Assembly (NCBI RefSeq): GCF_020880415.1
Contig: NZ_JAJIUJ010000098.1
Span: 1-47,852 of the forward strand
Length of the DNA stretch: 47,852 bases
Source of the DNA: Xanthomonas euvesicatoria pv. euvesicatoria
GTDB lineage: Bacteria; Pseudomonadota; Gammaproteobacteria; Xanthomonadales; Xanthomonadaceae
Reading direction: 5' to 3'
Shown in pieces: positions 33,581-42,413 of the stretch (position 1 is the stretch's first letter; every line of letters starts with the position of its first letter). The notes beneath the pieces are model-generated. The model saw only the letters and a program-made list of their open reading frames with translations. It was not told the origin of the DNA and made no database searches. The position numbers were made by a program, and so were the translations under genes.

Positions 33581-35350
33581 ATGCCCCGCTTCACTCGCCT
33601 TGCCCTGAGCCTGTTGCTGCTGACTTCCGCCCCCGCCGCGCTGGCTGCCGCGCCGCTGACCACCCAGGCAGAGCGCAGCGGTTTCATCCAGACCGGCCGC
33701 TACGACGAAGTCATTGCACTGTGCGATGCGTTTGCGCAGCGCTACCCGCAGGCGGTGCGTTGCATCCAGTTCGGCACCACGCCCGAGGGCAGGCCGATGA
33801 AGGCCTTGATCGTCTCCACCAGTGGCGCACTCGACGCGCAATCGGCCGCGCAACGCAAGCTGCCGGTGGTTTTGGTCCAGGGCGGCATCCATGCCGGCGA
33901 GATCGATGGCAAGGATGCGGGCTTTCTGGCCCTGCGCGAGTTGCTCGATGGCAAGGCCGGCCATGGCGTGCTGGACAAGCTGGTGTGGGTGTTCGTGCCG
34001 GTATTCAACGTCGATGGGCATGAGCGCTTCGGTGCCTGGAACCGCCCCAACCAGCGCGGTCCCGAACAGATGGGCTGGCGCACCACCGCGCAGAACCTCA
34101 ATCTCAACCGCGATTACGTCAAGGCCGACGCGCCGGAAATGCAGGCCATGCTGCAACTGGTGCAGCAATGGGACCCGTTGATGTATGTAGACCTGCACGT
34201 CACCGACGGCGCCAAGTTCGAGCACGACGTCTCGGTGCAGGTGGAACCGGTGCATGCCGGCGATGCGGGCTTGCAGCGCGATGGCACACGCTGGCGCGAC
34301 GCAGTGCTCGCCGATCTGAAAAAACAGGGCTCGTTGCCGCTGCCGTACTACCCGTCCTTCGTGCACGAAGACGACCCCAGTTCCGGCTTTGCCGATGATG
34401 TGTCGCCGCCACGCTTTTCGCACGGCTATTTCCTGCTACGCAACCGCTTCGGCATGCTGGTGGAAACGCATTCGTGGAAGGATTACCCCACCCGTGTGCG
34501 GATCACCCGCAATGCCATCGTCTCGGTGTTGCAGCAGGCCGCACGCCATGGCACGCAGTGGCGCGCCGATGCATTGGCTGCCGATCAGCGCGCCACGCGT
34601 CTGGCCGGCACGACCGAACCGTTGAGCTTCGCTGCTAGCCCAGACGCACGCACCGTCGCGTTCCGTGGCTATGCGTATACGCGCACACCGTCGCCGATTT
34701 CCGGGGCACTGATGACGCACTACGACGAAAGCAAGCCGCAAGTCTGGAAGGTGCCGCTGCGCGACCAGATCAAGCCCGATGTGGTGGTGGATGCGCCACG
34801 CGGCGGCTACCTGGTCCCGCCTGCGCAAGCGGCCTTGGTGGGCGAAAAACTGCGCCTGCATGGCATCCAATTCACGACCATCGGCACTGCGGCGCAGCGG
34901 CCGGTGCAAACCTTCCGCGCCGACGCGGTCAAGTTCGCAGCACGCTCCAACGAAAGCCACCAGACAGTGGAACTCAGCGGGCAGTGGCGCAATGAAACCC
35001 GCAGCGTGCCGGCCGGCTCGTTGTTCGTGCCGATCGCCCAACCCAAGGCGCGCCTGGTGATGGCGATCCTGGAACCGCAGGCGCCGGATTCGCTGCTGCA
35101 GTGGGGCTTTTTCAATACCGCGTTCGAGCGCAAGGAATACATGGAAGCCTACGTCGCCGAAGAGGTGGCGCGCGACATGCTCGCCAACGATGCCGCGTTG
35201 AAGGCGCAGTTCGAACAGCGCATCGCCAGCGATCCGGACTTTTCCAACAACCCGCAGGCGCGGCTGGAATTTTTTGCCAAGCGCCACACATCCTGGGATG
35301 AGCGCTACCAGCTCTACCCGGTACTCCGCACCGCGCAGACCGACTTCTAA
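33581..35350 (+). CDS. exported M14 family zinc carboxypeptidase-like protein
   Basis: Secreted protein of 589 residues. The signal peptide is MPRFTRLALSLLLLTSAPAALA. The M14 catalytic domain covers about 30-290. Zinc ligands are His104 and Glu107 in HAGEIDGK and His206 in DLHVTDG. The substrate-binding Arg/Asn is in NLNLNRDYVK, and the likely catalytic Glu is in GMLVETHSWKDYPTR. An additional C-terminal domain of about 250 residues is of unknown role. ATG 33581 directly opens the signal peptide. It is divergent from the POT transporter and upstream of the GH3 gene, in keeping with extracellular peptide degradation. Confidence 0.92.
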   Translation: MPRFTRLALSLLLLTSAPAALAAAPLTTQAERSGFIQTGRYDEVIALCDAFAQRYPQAVRCIQFGTTPEGRPMKALIVSTSGALDAQSAAQRKLPVVLVQGGIHAGEIDGKDAGFLALRELLDGKAGHGVLDKLVWVFVPVFNVDGHERFGAWNRPNQRGPEQMGWRTTAQNLNLNRDYVKADAPEMQAMLQLVQQWDPLMYVDLHVTDGAKFEHDVSVQVEPVHAGDAGLQRDGTRWRDAVLADLKKQGSLPLPYYPSFVHEDDPSSGFADDVSPPRFSHGYFLLRNRFGMLVETHSWKDYPTRVRITRNAIVSVLQQAARHGTQWRADALAADQRATRLAGTTEPLSFAASPDARTVAFRGYAYTRTPSPISGALMTHYDESKPQVWKVPLRDQIKPDVVVDAPRGGYLVPPAQAALVGEKLRLHGIQFTTIGTAAQRPVQTFRADAVKFAARSNESHQTVELSGQWRNETRSVPAGSLFVPIAQPKARLVMAILEPQAPDSLLQWGFFNTAFERKEYMEAYVAEEVARDMLANDAALKAQFEQRIASDPDFSNNPQARLEFFAKRHTSWDERYQLYPVLRTAQTDF

Positions 35351-35456
35351 CCGCCTGCCGATTCTGCACGCGTCGGCGCGGCATCACCGCGCCTTCCAGA
35401 CGTGGGCACTTAGTGCCCCTCTCATATGTTTTGACCCAGCACCACAAGGATATCCC

Positions 35457-37718
35457 GTGCCACAGCTCGATATGAAACCGTTTACATCCCGTCATCACCG
35501 TCCACGGCCCCTGGTCCTGGCGGTCGTGATGGGCTTGGGCATCGCCCTGGCCGCGCCGCTGGCAGTTGCGCAAGGCGCGCCCGCTTCGCAGCCGTGGATG
35601 GACACCGCGTTGACCCCGGACCAGCGCGCCGACCGCTTGCTGGCGCAAATGACCGAAGACGAAAAATTCCAGATGTTGCGCAGCTATTTCGGCCTGGGCA
35701 CCGACAAGATTCCCAAGCCCGAAGGCGCGCTCGGTTCGGCCGGCTACGTTCCCGGTATTGCGCGCCTGGGCATTCCCGCCCAGCAACTGGCCGATGCCGG
35801 CGTGGGCGTGACCAACCCCGGCGGCATCCGCAAGGGCGACTACGCCACCGCGATGCCATCCGGACCGTCGACCGCATCGAGCTGGAACAGGCAACTGGCG
35901 TATACCGGCGGCAAGATCATGGGGCGCGAATCCTGGCAGCAAGGCTTCAACGTGTTGCTCGCCGGCAGCGTCAATCTGCAGCGCGACCCGCGTAATGGGC
36001 GCAATTTCGAATATGCGGGTGAAGACCCGTTGCTGGCCGGCACCATGGTCGGCGAATCGATTCGCGGCGTGCAAAGCGAGCATGTGCTGTCCACGATGAA
36101 GCACTTCGCACTCAACGATATGGAAACGCGGCGCAACTTTCATAGCGCGCAGATCGGCGAGCAGGCGATGCACGAATCGGACCTGCTGGCCTTCGAGATT
36201 GCGCTGAAGATCGGCGACCCGGCCTCGGTGATGTGTTCGTACAACAAGATCAACGGCACCTATGGTTGCGAGCACGATTACCTGCTCAACCAGGTGCTCA
36301 AGCAGGAATGGAAATACCCCGGTTACGTGATGTCCGATTGGGGCGGCGTGCATAGCGGCTCCAAGGCGGCGTTGGCCGGGCTGGATCAACAGTCGGCTGG
36401 CGAAGTGTTCGACGCGGCGGTGTTTTTCGATACGCCGCTGCGCATGGCGGTGTCTGCCGGCGTGGTGCCGCGCGCGCGCTTCGACGACATGGTCAGGCGC
36501 GTGTTGCGCAGCCTGTTCGCGCATGGCGCCTTCGATTACCCGACCCAGCGCCAACCCATCGACGGCAAGGCCGGTCTGTTGGCTGCGCAACATGTGGCCG
36601 AAGAAGGCAGCGTGTTGCTGCGTAACGAGCAAGCCACATTGCCGTTGTCCCAGGAGGTGCGCCGCATTGCCGTGATCGGCGGCTACGCCGACAAGGGCGT
36701 GATGTCCGGTGGCGGCTCCTCGCGCGTGGACTACACCATCAACGGCGGCAACGCGGTACCGGGCATCACGCCGACCACCTGGCCCGGCCCGGTGATCATC
36801 CACCCATCCTCGCCGCTGCAGGCGCTACGCGCCGCGTTGCCGAACGCGCAGATCGATTATGTAGACGGCACCGACCGCGCCGCTGCCGCACGCGCCGCCA
36901 AGGCGGCCGATGTGGCGATCGTGTTCGCCACCCAGTGGGCGGCCGAATCGGTGGATCTGCCGGACATGCGCTTGCCCGACAACCAGGACGCGTTGATCGA
37001 AGCGGTGGCCAAAGCCAACCCGAAGACCACCGTGGTGCTGGAAACCAACGGACCGGTGCGCATGCCGTGGGCCGAACGCGTGCCGGCGGTGTTGCAGGCG
37101 TGGTATCCGGGCATCGGTGGCGGTGAGGCGATCGCCAACCTGCTGACCGGCGCGGTGAATCCCTCCGGCCACCTGCCGGTGACCTGGCCGGTGGACGAAT
37201 CGCAGCTGCCGCGTCCGTCGATTCCGGGGCTGGGCTTCAAGCCGGCCAAGCCTGGCGAAGACACCATTGACTACGCCATCGAAGGCGCTAACGTCGGTTA
37301 CAAGTGGTTCGCCGCGCGCAAGCTGACACCACGCTACCCATTCGGCCACGGCCTGTCGTACACGCAGTTCCGCATGGGCGGGCTGCAGGTGGAGGCAAGC
37401 GGCAGCCAGCTCACCGCCAGCTTCGAGGTGGAAAACACCGGCTCGCGCGAAGGCGCCGCCGTGCCGCAGCTCTACGTCACCCTGCCCGACGGCCACGCCA
37501 CCCCGCTGCGCCTGATCGGCTGGCAGAAGCTCACGCTAAAGCCCGGCGAAAAACGCAGCGTGCAGGTGGTGGCAGAGCCCAGGACCCTGGCCGACTTCGA
37601 TGCCCAGGCACGTCGCTGGACGATCGCCGCAGGCACGTACCGCGTACAACTGGCGCGCTCGGCGAGCGAGCCGGTGCAAACTGCCCAGGTCACGCTGCAG
37701 GCGGCACAGTTGCCGTGA
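35457..37718 (+). CDS. exported GH3 family beta-glycosidase (beta-glucosidase-like)
   Basis: Periplasmic or secreted glycoside hydrolase of 753 residues. The signal peptide is about LVLAVVMGLGIALAAPLAVA. The GH3 (beta/alpha)8 domain includes MKHFALND and the nucleophile Asp294 in YVMSDWGG. The alpha/beta sandwich and a C-terminal fibronectin-III-like domain follow (VENTGSREGAAVPQLYV, then PGEKRSVQVV). I choose GTG 35457, which has AAGGA at 6-nt spacing; ATG 35472 in the same frame has no ribosome site but would keep the signal peptide. Substrate specificity (cellobiose, xylo-oligosaccharides or others) cannot be told. Confidence 0.92.
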   Translation: MPQLDMKPFTSRHHRPRPLVLAVVMGLGIALAAPLAVAQGAPASQPWMDTALTPDQRADRLLAQMTEDEKFQMLRSYFGLGTDKIPKPEGALGSAGYVPGIARLGIPAQQLADAGVGVTNPGGIRKGDYATAMPSGPSTASSWNRQLAYTGGKIMGRESWQQGFNVLLAGSVNLQRDPRNGRNFEYAGEDPLLAGTMVGESIRGVQSEHVLSTMKHFALNDMETRRNFHSAQIGEQAMHESDLLAFEIALKIGDPASVMCSYNKINGTYGCEHDYLLNQVLKQEWKYPGYVMSDWGGVHSGSKAALAGLDQQSAGEVFDAAVFFDTPLRMAVSAGVVPRARFDDMVRRVLRSLFAHGAFDYPTQRQPIDGKAGLLAAQHVAEEGSVLLRNEQATLPLSQEVRRIAVIGGYADKGVMSGGGSSRVDYTINGGNAVPGITPTTWPGPVIIHPSSPLQALRAALPNAQIDYVDGTDRAAAARAAKAADVAIVFATQWAAESVDLPDMRLPDNQDALIEAVAKANPKTTVVLETNGPVRMPWAERVPAVLQAWYPGIGGGEAIANLLTGAVNPSGHLPVTWPVDESQLPRPSIPGLGFKPAKPGEDTIDYAIEGANVGYKWFAARKLTPRYPFGHGLSYTQFRMGGLQVEASGSQLTASFEVENTGSREGAAVPQLYVTLPDGHATPLRLIGWQKLTLKPGEKRSVQVVAEPRTLADFDAQARRWTIAAGTYRVQLARSASEPVQTAQVTLQAAQLP

Positions 37719-37815
37719 GCGCACGTGGCGCATGCACTAACCCGTGCGTGCGCCACCATCGGGCCGGTTCGGTTGCCAGACTGCGTACGGGCGACGAAAA
37801 AATGTGTCGGTTGCG

Positions 37816-37844
37816 TTGACAGCCTCGCGCGCAGCTTGCACAAT
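37816..37844 (+). promoter_or_regulatory. predicted sigma-70 promoter of tRNA-Leu
   Basis: TTGACA at 37816-37821 and CACAAT at 37839-37844 are separated by 17 bases and lie 15 bases before the tRNA. The position and spacing are right for a tRNA promoter. Confidence 0.75.
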
Positions 37845-37858
37845 TCGCCCCCTGAGTC

Positions 37859-37945
37859 GCCCAGGTGGCGGAATTGGTAGACGCACTAGCTTCAGGTGCT
37901 AGCGGGGGCAACTTCGTGGAGGTTCGAGTCCTCTCCTGGGCACCA
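37859..37945 (+). tRNA. tRNA-Leu (anticodon CAG)
   Basis: The 87-nt molecule has a perfect 7-bp acceptor stem (37859-37865 with 37935-37941), discriminator A and an encoded CCA at 37943-37945. The anticodon stem-loop reads CTAGC-TTCAGGT-GCTAG, with anticodon CAG at 37893-37895. The long variable arm (GGGGGCAACTTCGT) is that of a class II tRNA, and the TTCGAGT T-loop is normal. It reads CUG, a codon used heavily in this high-GC genome. A promoter and a terminator frame it. Confidence 0.98.
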
Positions 37946-37963
37946 CGACTCACGGTAGATCTT

Positions 37964-37991
37964 AAAAAACCTCGCTTCGGCGGGGTTTTTT
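37964..37991 (+). terminator. Rho-independent terminator of tRNA-Leu
   Basis: A stem of about 12 bp with a TTCG tetraloop (37976-37979) is followed by T6. The A6 before the stem also makes it usable on the other strand. It lies 18 bases after the tRNA. Confidence 0.93.
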
Positions 37992-38075
37992 GCGTTTGGG
38001 CGATCGCCTGGGTGGGCAGCGCGATGCACTGATCGACAGTGCGCTGCCGCCTGCTCGGCTATCGGGTCGGGCGCG

Positions 38076-38537
38076 CTACTGGCAGTCGAAGGATGCGCTC
38101 CGCTCGGCTGCGGGCATGGGGTCGCTACGCAAGGTGCCTGTGCAGGTGCGTGCGGCATCGCTGATGCGCAGGGACACCTGCACTGCCTCACCGTACGCGC
38201 AAACCACATAGGTGCCGTGCGGGTCTGCATCATCGAAACGCCAGACCCAGTGCGCCACGCCACGCGGCTGCGCTGCTTCCGCGTTGCGCGGCACCAGTGC
38301 GGCACGCTCGCGGGGGTGGCCCGAATACACGCCAATCGACGCTAACCGCAGCGCCTGGTGCGGGTCGACGCCGAGCTGCGCGCCCTCCGGCAGGTCCGGG
38401 CTCTGCAAGGTGCCATCGGTGATGTGCAAGGCTGCCGGGCACTGCAATGTGGGTTCGGCCAAGGCAGGCAAGGCAAGCACCGGTGCGAGAAGCACCGTTA
38501 TGCACCGCAATGATCCGACGAACGACGTCCCTGCCAT
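38076..38537 (-). CDS. secreted STY0301-like protein
   Basis: Protein of 153 residues with a signal peptide (ITVLLAPVLALPALA, cleavage near residue 27). The mature part begins near LQCPAALHI and ends in a Cys (SFDCQ), with further Cys residues in YVVCAYGE and AARTCTG. This looks like two disulfides in a small beta fold. The motif order (CP near the start, W.WRF.D, CAYGEAVQVSLRI, CTG, C-terminal C) recalls the STY0301 family; the call is by memory and no function is known for that family. Confidence 0.75.
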   Translation of the reverse strand: MAGTSFVGSLRCITVLLAPVLALPALAEPTLQCPAALHITDGTLQSPDLPEGAQLGVDPHQALRLASIGVYSGHPRERAALVPRNAEAAQPRGVAHWVWRFDDADPHGTYVVCAYGEAVQVSLRISDAARTCTGTLRSDPMPAAERSASFDCQ

Positions 38538-38650
38538 GATCGCAAACCCCTCGCGTGCAACTGCACCGTACGAAGCGGCAACATTGCCGCGTTTTGAAAC
38601 CAGACCGCGCTGCAGACCTGGCCACGCTGGCCTGCAGCGCGTCGCGTGGC

Positions 38651-39112
38651 TTACTTGCTGCCGGCCATCTGCTCAAGATAATCGGTCAGATAATGCTCGG
38701 GATTGATCTGCTCCGAGACACCGGCGTCATAGCCGACGCGCGCCGGCTTCGCCGCACCTGGCAGGTACAACTCGCCGCCGCCTTCGTCGAGGATGAGCAG
38801 CACATACGGACGGCCTTTCAGCTGAACCGTGTAGCGGGTGTCCTTTTGCGTGGCAGCCGTCGTTGCCAGCAGGATCTTGTCGTCGATCTCGCTGTCGGCA
38901 CCGGTCACCTGCATCAGCGCCTGATTCTTTTCGCGCGGGCCGTAACGCAAGGTCGACACCTTGACGCCATCGCTGGAGCTATACGCCTTGGCTTGCTTGG
39001 CCACCTCCGGACGTGCGGCCGCGGCCTGCGTCTGCGCAACGGCAGCGATGCCAAGGAGTGGAATGAGCAATGTCGTCGCACAGACGCGACGCCATGAGGA
39101 TCGAAACATCAT
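38651..39112 (-). CDS. secreted protein of unknown function
   Basis: Protein of 153 residues with a signal peptide (TTLLIPLLGIAAVAQTQA) and a basic start (MFRSSWRR). The mature part is about 125 residues without Cys, containing RYGPREKNQALMQVTGAD and a central YTVQLKGRPYVLLILDEGG. I do not recognise the family. GGAAG precedes ATG 39112, with a second ATG at 39109. It lies 113 bases upstream of the STY0301-like gene on the same strand, and the two may share a transcript. Confidence 0.72.
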   Translation of the reverse strand: MMFRSSWRRVCATTLLIPLLGIAAVAQTQAAAARPEVAKQAKAYSSSDGVKVSTLRYGPREKNQALMQVTGADSEIDDKILLATTAATQKDTRYTVQLKGRPYVLLILDEGGGELYLPGAAKPARVGYDAGVSEQINPEHYLTDYLEQMAGSK

Positions 39113-39622
39113 CGAAGCTTCCTTGTGTGATGAAAAACGCAGGCGGCATGCCCGCGCACGACGCCGCGCGTGGCCCTCGCGGAAAAAACAGGACCGCGCT
39201 AGCGGCAGCGACGCATGCTACCCCAACCCCTGCGAGATCGCCTGGCGCCTTATCTGCGCAAGCGGCCCATCGCGCGCGCATGAGAGCCGCCCTCACGCTG
39301 CCAACCAATGGTGGATTCGGCCGTGTTGACGCCCCGCCCTAAGCTGGTCGGCAGCACCGGCGTTTTCGGTGCGTAGCGCATGGGCAAATGCCCGCATGTC
39401 GCCATCAGCCGGCGAGTGCAGCGGAAAGGCGATGCGTGTTTTTCGAGATGGCACCGACGCCAAACGAACCGCTTGCCCACCCAAAACGCGGCAAAGAGCT
39501 GCTCCGGCGTCGCTGGCTGTGTGGTGTCAGATCGGCAAGCCCGTCGACGACGCGAAATAGCGGCTTGCCGTTAGGCACCACAGACACCGCCGACGATGCC
39601 GTAACGCTCTGGACAGAAGGGC
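39113..39622. other. gene-poor region, possibly with decayed coding sequence
   Basis: No confident gene lies in these 510 bases. On the minus strand, several frames look coding-like in turn. One around 39530-39600 contains VVPNGKPLFRVVDGLADL and another around 39293-39484 contains RIAFPLHSPADGDMRAFAHA. They are joined only through frameshifts and stops. This could be a degraded gene. A small hairpin at 39354-39373 is unremarkable. Confidence 0.35.
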
Positions 39623-41203
39623 TCAGTGCCCCCCTGCTGCTGCCGCGCTCCCGGCGCCGGCGCCGAACGGCGGCTTTGCCAGCCACAGGAAGAAGATGAT
39701 CGCCAGAAAGGTCCATCCAAGCAGATAGAAGATGTCGTTGAAGCCCATCTGCGAAGCCTGGTGGTTGATCATGTTATTGAGCGATGCCGCGCCGCGTTGC
39801 AGGTCGCCCTGCCCCATCGCGGTCACCTGCTCCTGCATGCCCGGCGTGTACACCGAAATGTGCTCGGTGATGTGCGCGTGGTGCACCTGGGTACGGCGTG
39901 CCCACAGGTAGGTCGTCAACGACGCGGCGAAACTCCCGCCCAGCGTGCGCAGGAAAGTGGCCAGGCCCGAACCCGCCGCGATCTCGCGGCCATCCAGATC
40001 CGACAACAGAATCTGCAACACCGGCATGAAGAACAATGCCACGCCTACGCCCATCACCAACTGGATCGTGGCCACATGGCCGAAGTCCACCTGCAGGTTG
40101 AAATTGGAGCGGAAGAAGCTGGTGAAGGACATGAAGATAAAGGCGATGGTGGCCAGCATGCGCAGGTCGAAGCGCAGCGCGTATTTGCCCACGAACGGCG
40201 TCATCAGCACCGGCAGGATGCCGATCGGCGCAGTCGCAAGGCCGGCCCAAATCGCGGTGTAACCCATATCGCGCTGCAGCCATTGCGGGATCAGCAGGCT
40301 CACGCTGAAGAACGCGGCATATGCGACCACCATGGCCAGCGTGCCGGCGCGGAAATTGCGATGCCGGAACAGCTTGAGATCGACGATGGGATCCTTGTCG
40401 GTCAACTCCCAGATCACGAACACCACCAGCGCCACTGCCGCGATGCAGGCCAGCAACACGATCTTGTCCGAAGAGAACCAGTCTTCGTCGTTTCCCAGAT
40501 CCAGCACCAACTGCAGGGCGCCCACGCCAACCACCAGCAGGATCAGGCCGATGTAGTCCATGCGCGGCTTTTCGAGCTGTTCGGGGCGATGCCGCAATTG
40601 CGAACCCACGATACTGCTGGCGATCACGCCCAGCGGCACGTTGATCAGGAAGATCCATTCCCAGCTGTAGTTGTCGGTGATCCAGCCGCCGAGAATCGGC
40701 CCGGCGATCGGGGCCACCACGGTAATCATCGCCAGCAACGCCAGCGCCTGTCCGCGTTTTTCGCGCGGATAGATCGACACCAGCAGACTCTGGGTGATGG
40801 GATACATCGGGCCGGCAACGAATCCTTGCAGCGCGCGCGCCACCACCAGCATCCCCATGCTCTGCGCCAGGCCGCACAGCAGCGAGGCGATGGTGAACGC
40901 CAGCGTGGACCACACGAACAACTTGGTTTCGCCAAACCGGCGACTCAACCAACCGGTCAGCGGCAGCGCAATGGCAGTGCTGACGGCGAACGAGGTGATC
41001 ACCCAGGTGGCCTGCTGCGAACTGGCGCCGAGGTTACCGGCGATGGTCGGCAGCGAGACGTTGGCGATGGTGGTGTCCAGCACCTGCATGAACGAGGCCA
41101 TGGCCAGGCCCACGGTGCACAACGCCACGCTGGCCGGGCGAAAACCGGCGGCAGGCGCCGGTGCCGCCGGGCCGCCGGGCGCGGTGGAAGCTTGCGAAGA
41201 CAT
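39623..41203 (-). CDS. emrB: EmrB-type DHA2 family multidrug efflux pump
   Basis: Major-facilitator drug:proton antiporter of 526 residues with 14 predicted helices. The DHA2 motif is TTIANVSLPTIAGNL near residues 44-58, motif A is LSRRFGETK near 86, and motif C is AIAGPILGGWITD. It pumps hydrophobic drugs across the inner membrane into an EmrA adaptor and an outer-membrane factor, both encoded just upstream. The start ATG 41203 lies 6 bases after the emrA stop codon, so the pair are translated from one transcript. The drug range is not inferable. Confidence 0.94.
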   Translation of the reverse strand: MSSQASTAPGGPAAPAPAAGFRPASVALCTVGLAMASFMQVLDTTIANVSLPTIAGNLGASSQQATWVITSFAVSTAIALPLTGWLSRRFGETKLFVWSTLAFTIASLLCGLAQSMGMLVVARALQGFVAGPMYPITQSLLVSIYPREKRGQALALLAMITVVAPIAGPILGGWITDNYSWEWIFLINVPLGVIASSIVGSQLRHRPEQLEKPRMDYIGLILLVVGVGALQLVLDLGNDEDWFSSDKIVLLACIAAVALVVFVIWELTDKDPIVDLKLFRHRNFRAGTLAMVVAYAAFFSVSLLIPQWLQRDMGYTAIWAGLATAPIGILPVLMTPFVGKYALRFDLRMLATIAFIFMSFTSFFRSNFNLQVDFGHVATIQLVMGVGVALFFMPVLQILLSDLDGREIAAGSGLATFLRTLGGSFAASLTTYLWARRTQVHHAHITEHISVYTPGMQEQVTAMGQGDLQRGAASLNNMINHQASQMGFNDIFYLLGWTFLAIIFFLWLAKPPFGAGAGSAAAAGGH

Positions 41204-41209
41204 GGTGGC

Positions 41210-42403
41210 TTAGCCCGCCTTGCTGGCAGCCTGCGAGGGCAGGTTGTCCTGGATGATGCGTTGGATGTCGGCGTCGGCAGCCTTGAGCTGCTGCGCATAC
41301 ACGTCGGTGGAAAACACCGCGCCGTTGGCGACCTGGGTCGGCAGCACGCTGCCCTGCTGATCGTGCAGGTTCACATCGACCTTCATCGACAGGCCGATCC
41401 GCAGCGGATTGCTGGCCAGCTGCTTGGAATCCACTGCAATGCGCACCGGCACGCGCTGCACGATCTTGATCCAGTTACCGCTGGCGTTTTGCGCCGGCAA
41501 CAGCGAGAACGCGCTGCCGGTGCCCAGGCCCAGGCTCTGGATACGGCCGGTGTAGCTCACGCCGCCGCCGTACAGATCAGAATGCAGTTCCACCTCCTGG
41601 CCCAGGCGCATGTGCTTGAGCTGGGTTTCCTTGAAATTGGCTTCCACCCACACCTGCTCCAGCGGCACCACCGCCATCAACACGCTGCCCGGCTGCACGC
41701 GCTGACCCACCTGCGCCGAACGCCGTGCGACATAGCCGGACACCGGCGCCACCACGCCGGTGCGCGCATGATTCAAATACGCCTGACGCAGTTGTGCGGC
41801 GGCGGTCTGCACGTCCGGCTGGTTGGCCACCGCGCTGTCGTCCACCAACGCTCGGTTACGCTCCAAGCTCTCGCGCGAGCCGCTTACGGCCGCTTCGGCG
41901 GCGGCCAGTTCGTCGCGGGCATGCGCCAGTTCTTCGTTGGAGATCGCGCCGGTGGCGGCCAGATTCTTACGCCGTGCGAAGTCCGAGCGCGCACTGCGCA
42001 GCGTGACTTCGCGAGCGGACAACTCCGCTTGCGCACCTTCCACGGTGCGATACAGACCGCGCACCTGACGCACGGTCTTGGCCAGGTTGGCTTCGGCCTG
42101 CTGCAAGGCGACCTCGGTGTCGGCCGGATCCAGCTGCACCAGCAACTGGCCGCGCTCCACACGCATGCCGTCTTCGGCGCCGATGCTGACCACCGTACCG
42201 CCCACCATCGGGGTGATCTGCACCTGGTTGCCCTGCACATACGCATCGTCGGTGTCTTCGTGCCAACGGCCGACCAGGAAGTACCACACCACCAGACCGA
42301 TGATCGCCAGGATCACTACAATGGCCACGATGCGCAGCGCAGCGCGGCGCTTGCTGGGCGCGGCCGGTGCGGGTTGAGGAGAAGTTGAAGTCGTCTGGCT
42401 CAT
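41210..42403 (-). CDS. emrA: EmrA-type membrane fusion protein
   Basis: Periplasmic adaptor of 397 residues linking the inner-membrane pump to the outer-membrane channel. It has an N-terminal transmembrane anchor (about 23-46, LRIVAIVVILAIIGLVVWYFL). A biotinyl/lipoyl half-motif begins DTDDAYVQGNQVQITPMVGG. A long coiled-coil hairpin covers about 95-210. The second lipoyl half is GVVAPVSGYVARRSAQVGQ and a beta barrel follows. ATG 42403 is right; the open frame to 42496 overlaps the outer-membrane factor gene. It is the third gene of the marR-OMF-emrA-emrB operon. Confidence 0.94.
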   Translation of the reverse strand: MSQTTSTSPQPAPAAPSKRRAALRIVAIVVILAIIGLVVWYFLVGRWHEDTDDAYVQGNQVQITPMVGGTVVSIGAEDGMRVERGQLLVQLDPADTEVALQQAEANLAKTVRQVRGLYRTVEGAQAELSAREVTLRSARSDFARRKNLAATGAISNEELAHARDELAAAEAAVSGSRESLERNRALVDDSAVANQPDVQTAAAQLRQAYLNHARTGVVAPVSGYVARRSAQVGQRVQPGSVLMAVVPLEQVWVEANFKETQLKHMRLGQEVELHSDLYGGGVSYTGRIQSLGLGTGSAFSLLPAQNASGNWIKIVQRVPVRIAVDSKQLASNPLRIGLSMKVDVNLHDQQGSVLPTQVANGAVFSTDVYAQQLKAADADIQRIIQDNLPSQAASKAG

Positions 42404-42413
42404 CGTCGATGTC

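Noticed and set aside
33223..33687. A 155-codon N-terminal extension of the POT transporter
   Set aside because: Arg/Ala-rich and overlapping the divergent M14 gene start; no ribosome site. The POT family begins near the chosen TTG.
39293..39484. A 63-codon minus-strand frame as an independent gene
   Set aside because: No ribosome site or family, and it lies in a region with coding-like segments in several frames, so a remnant is more likely.
39626..42388. A 920-residue open frame on the plus strand opposite emrB and emrA
   Set aside because: It is the antisense shadow of two clear genes in high-GC DNA, with His/Gln/Arg-rich low-complexity sequence and no domain.
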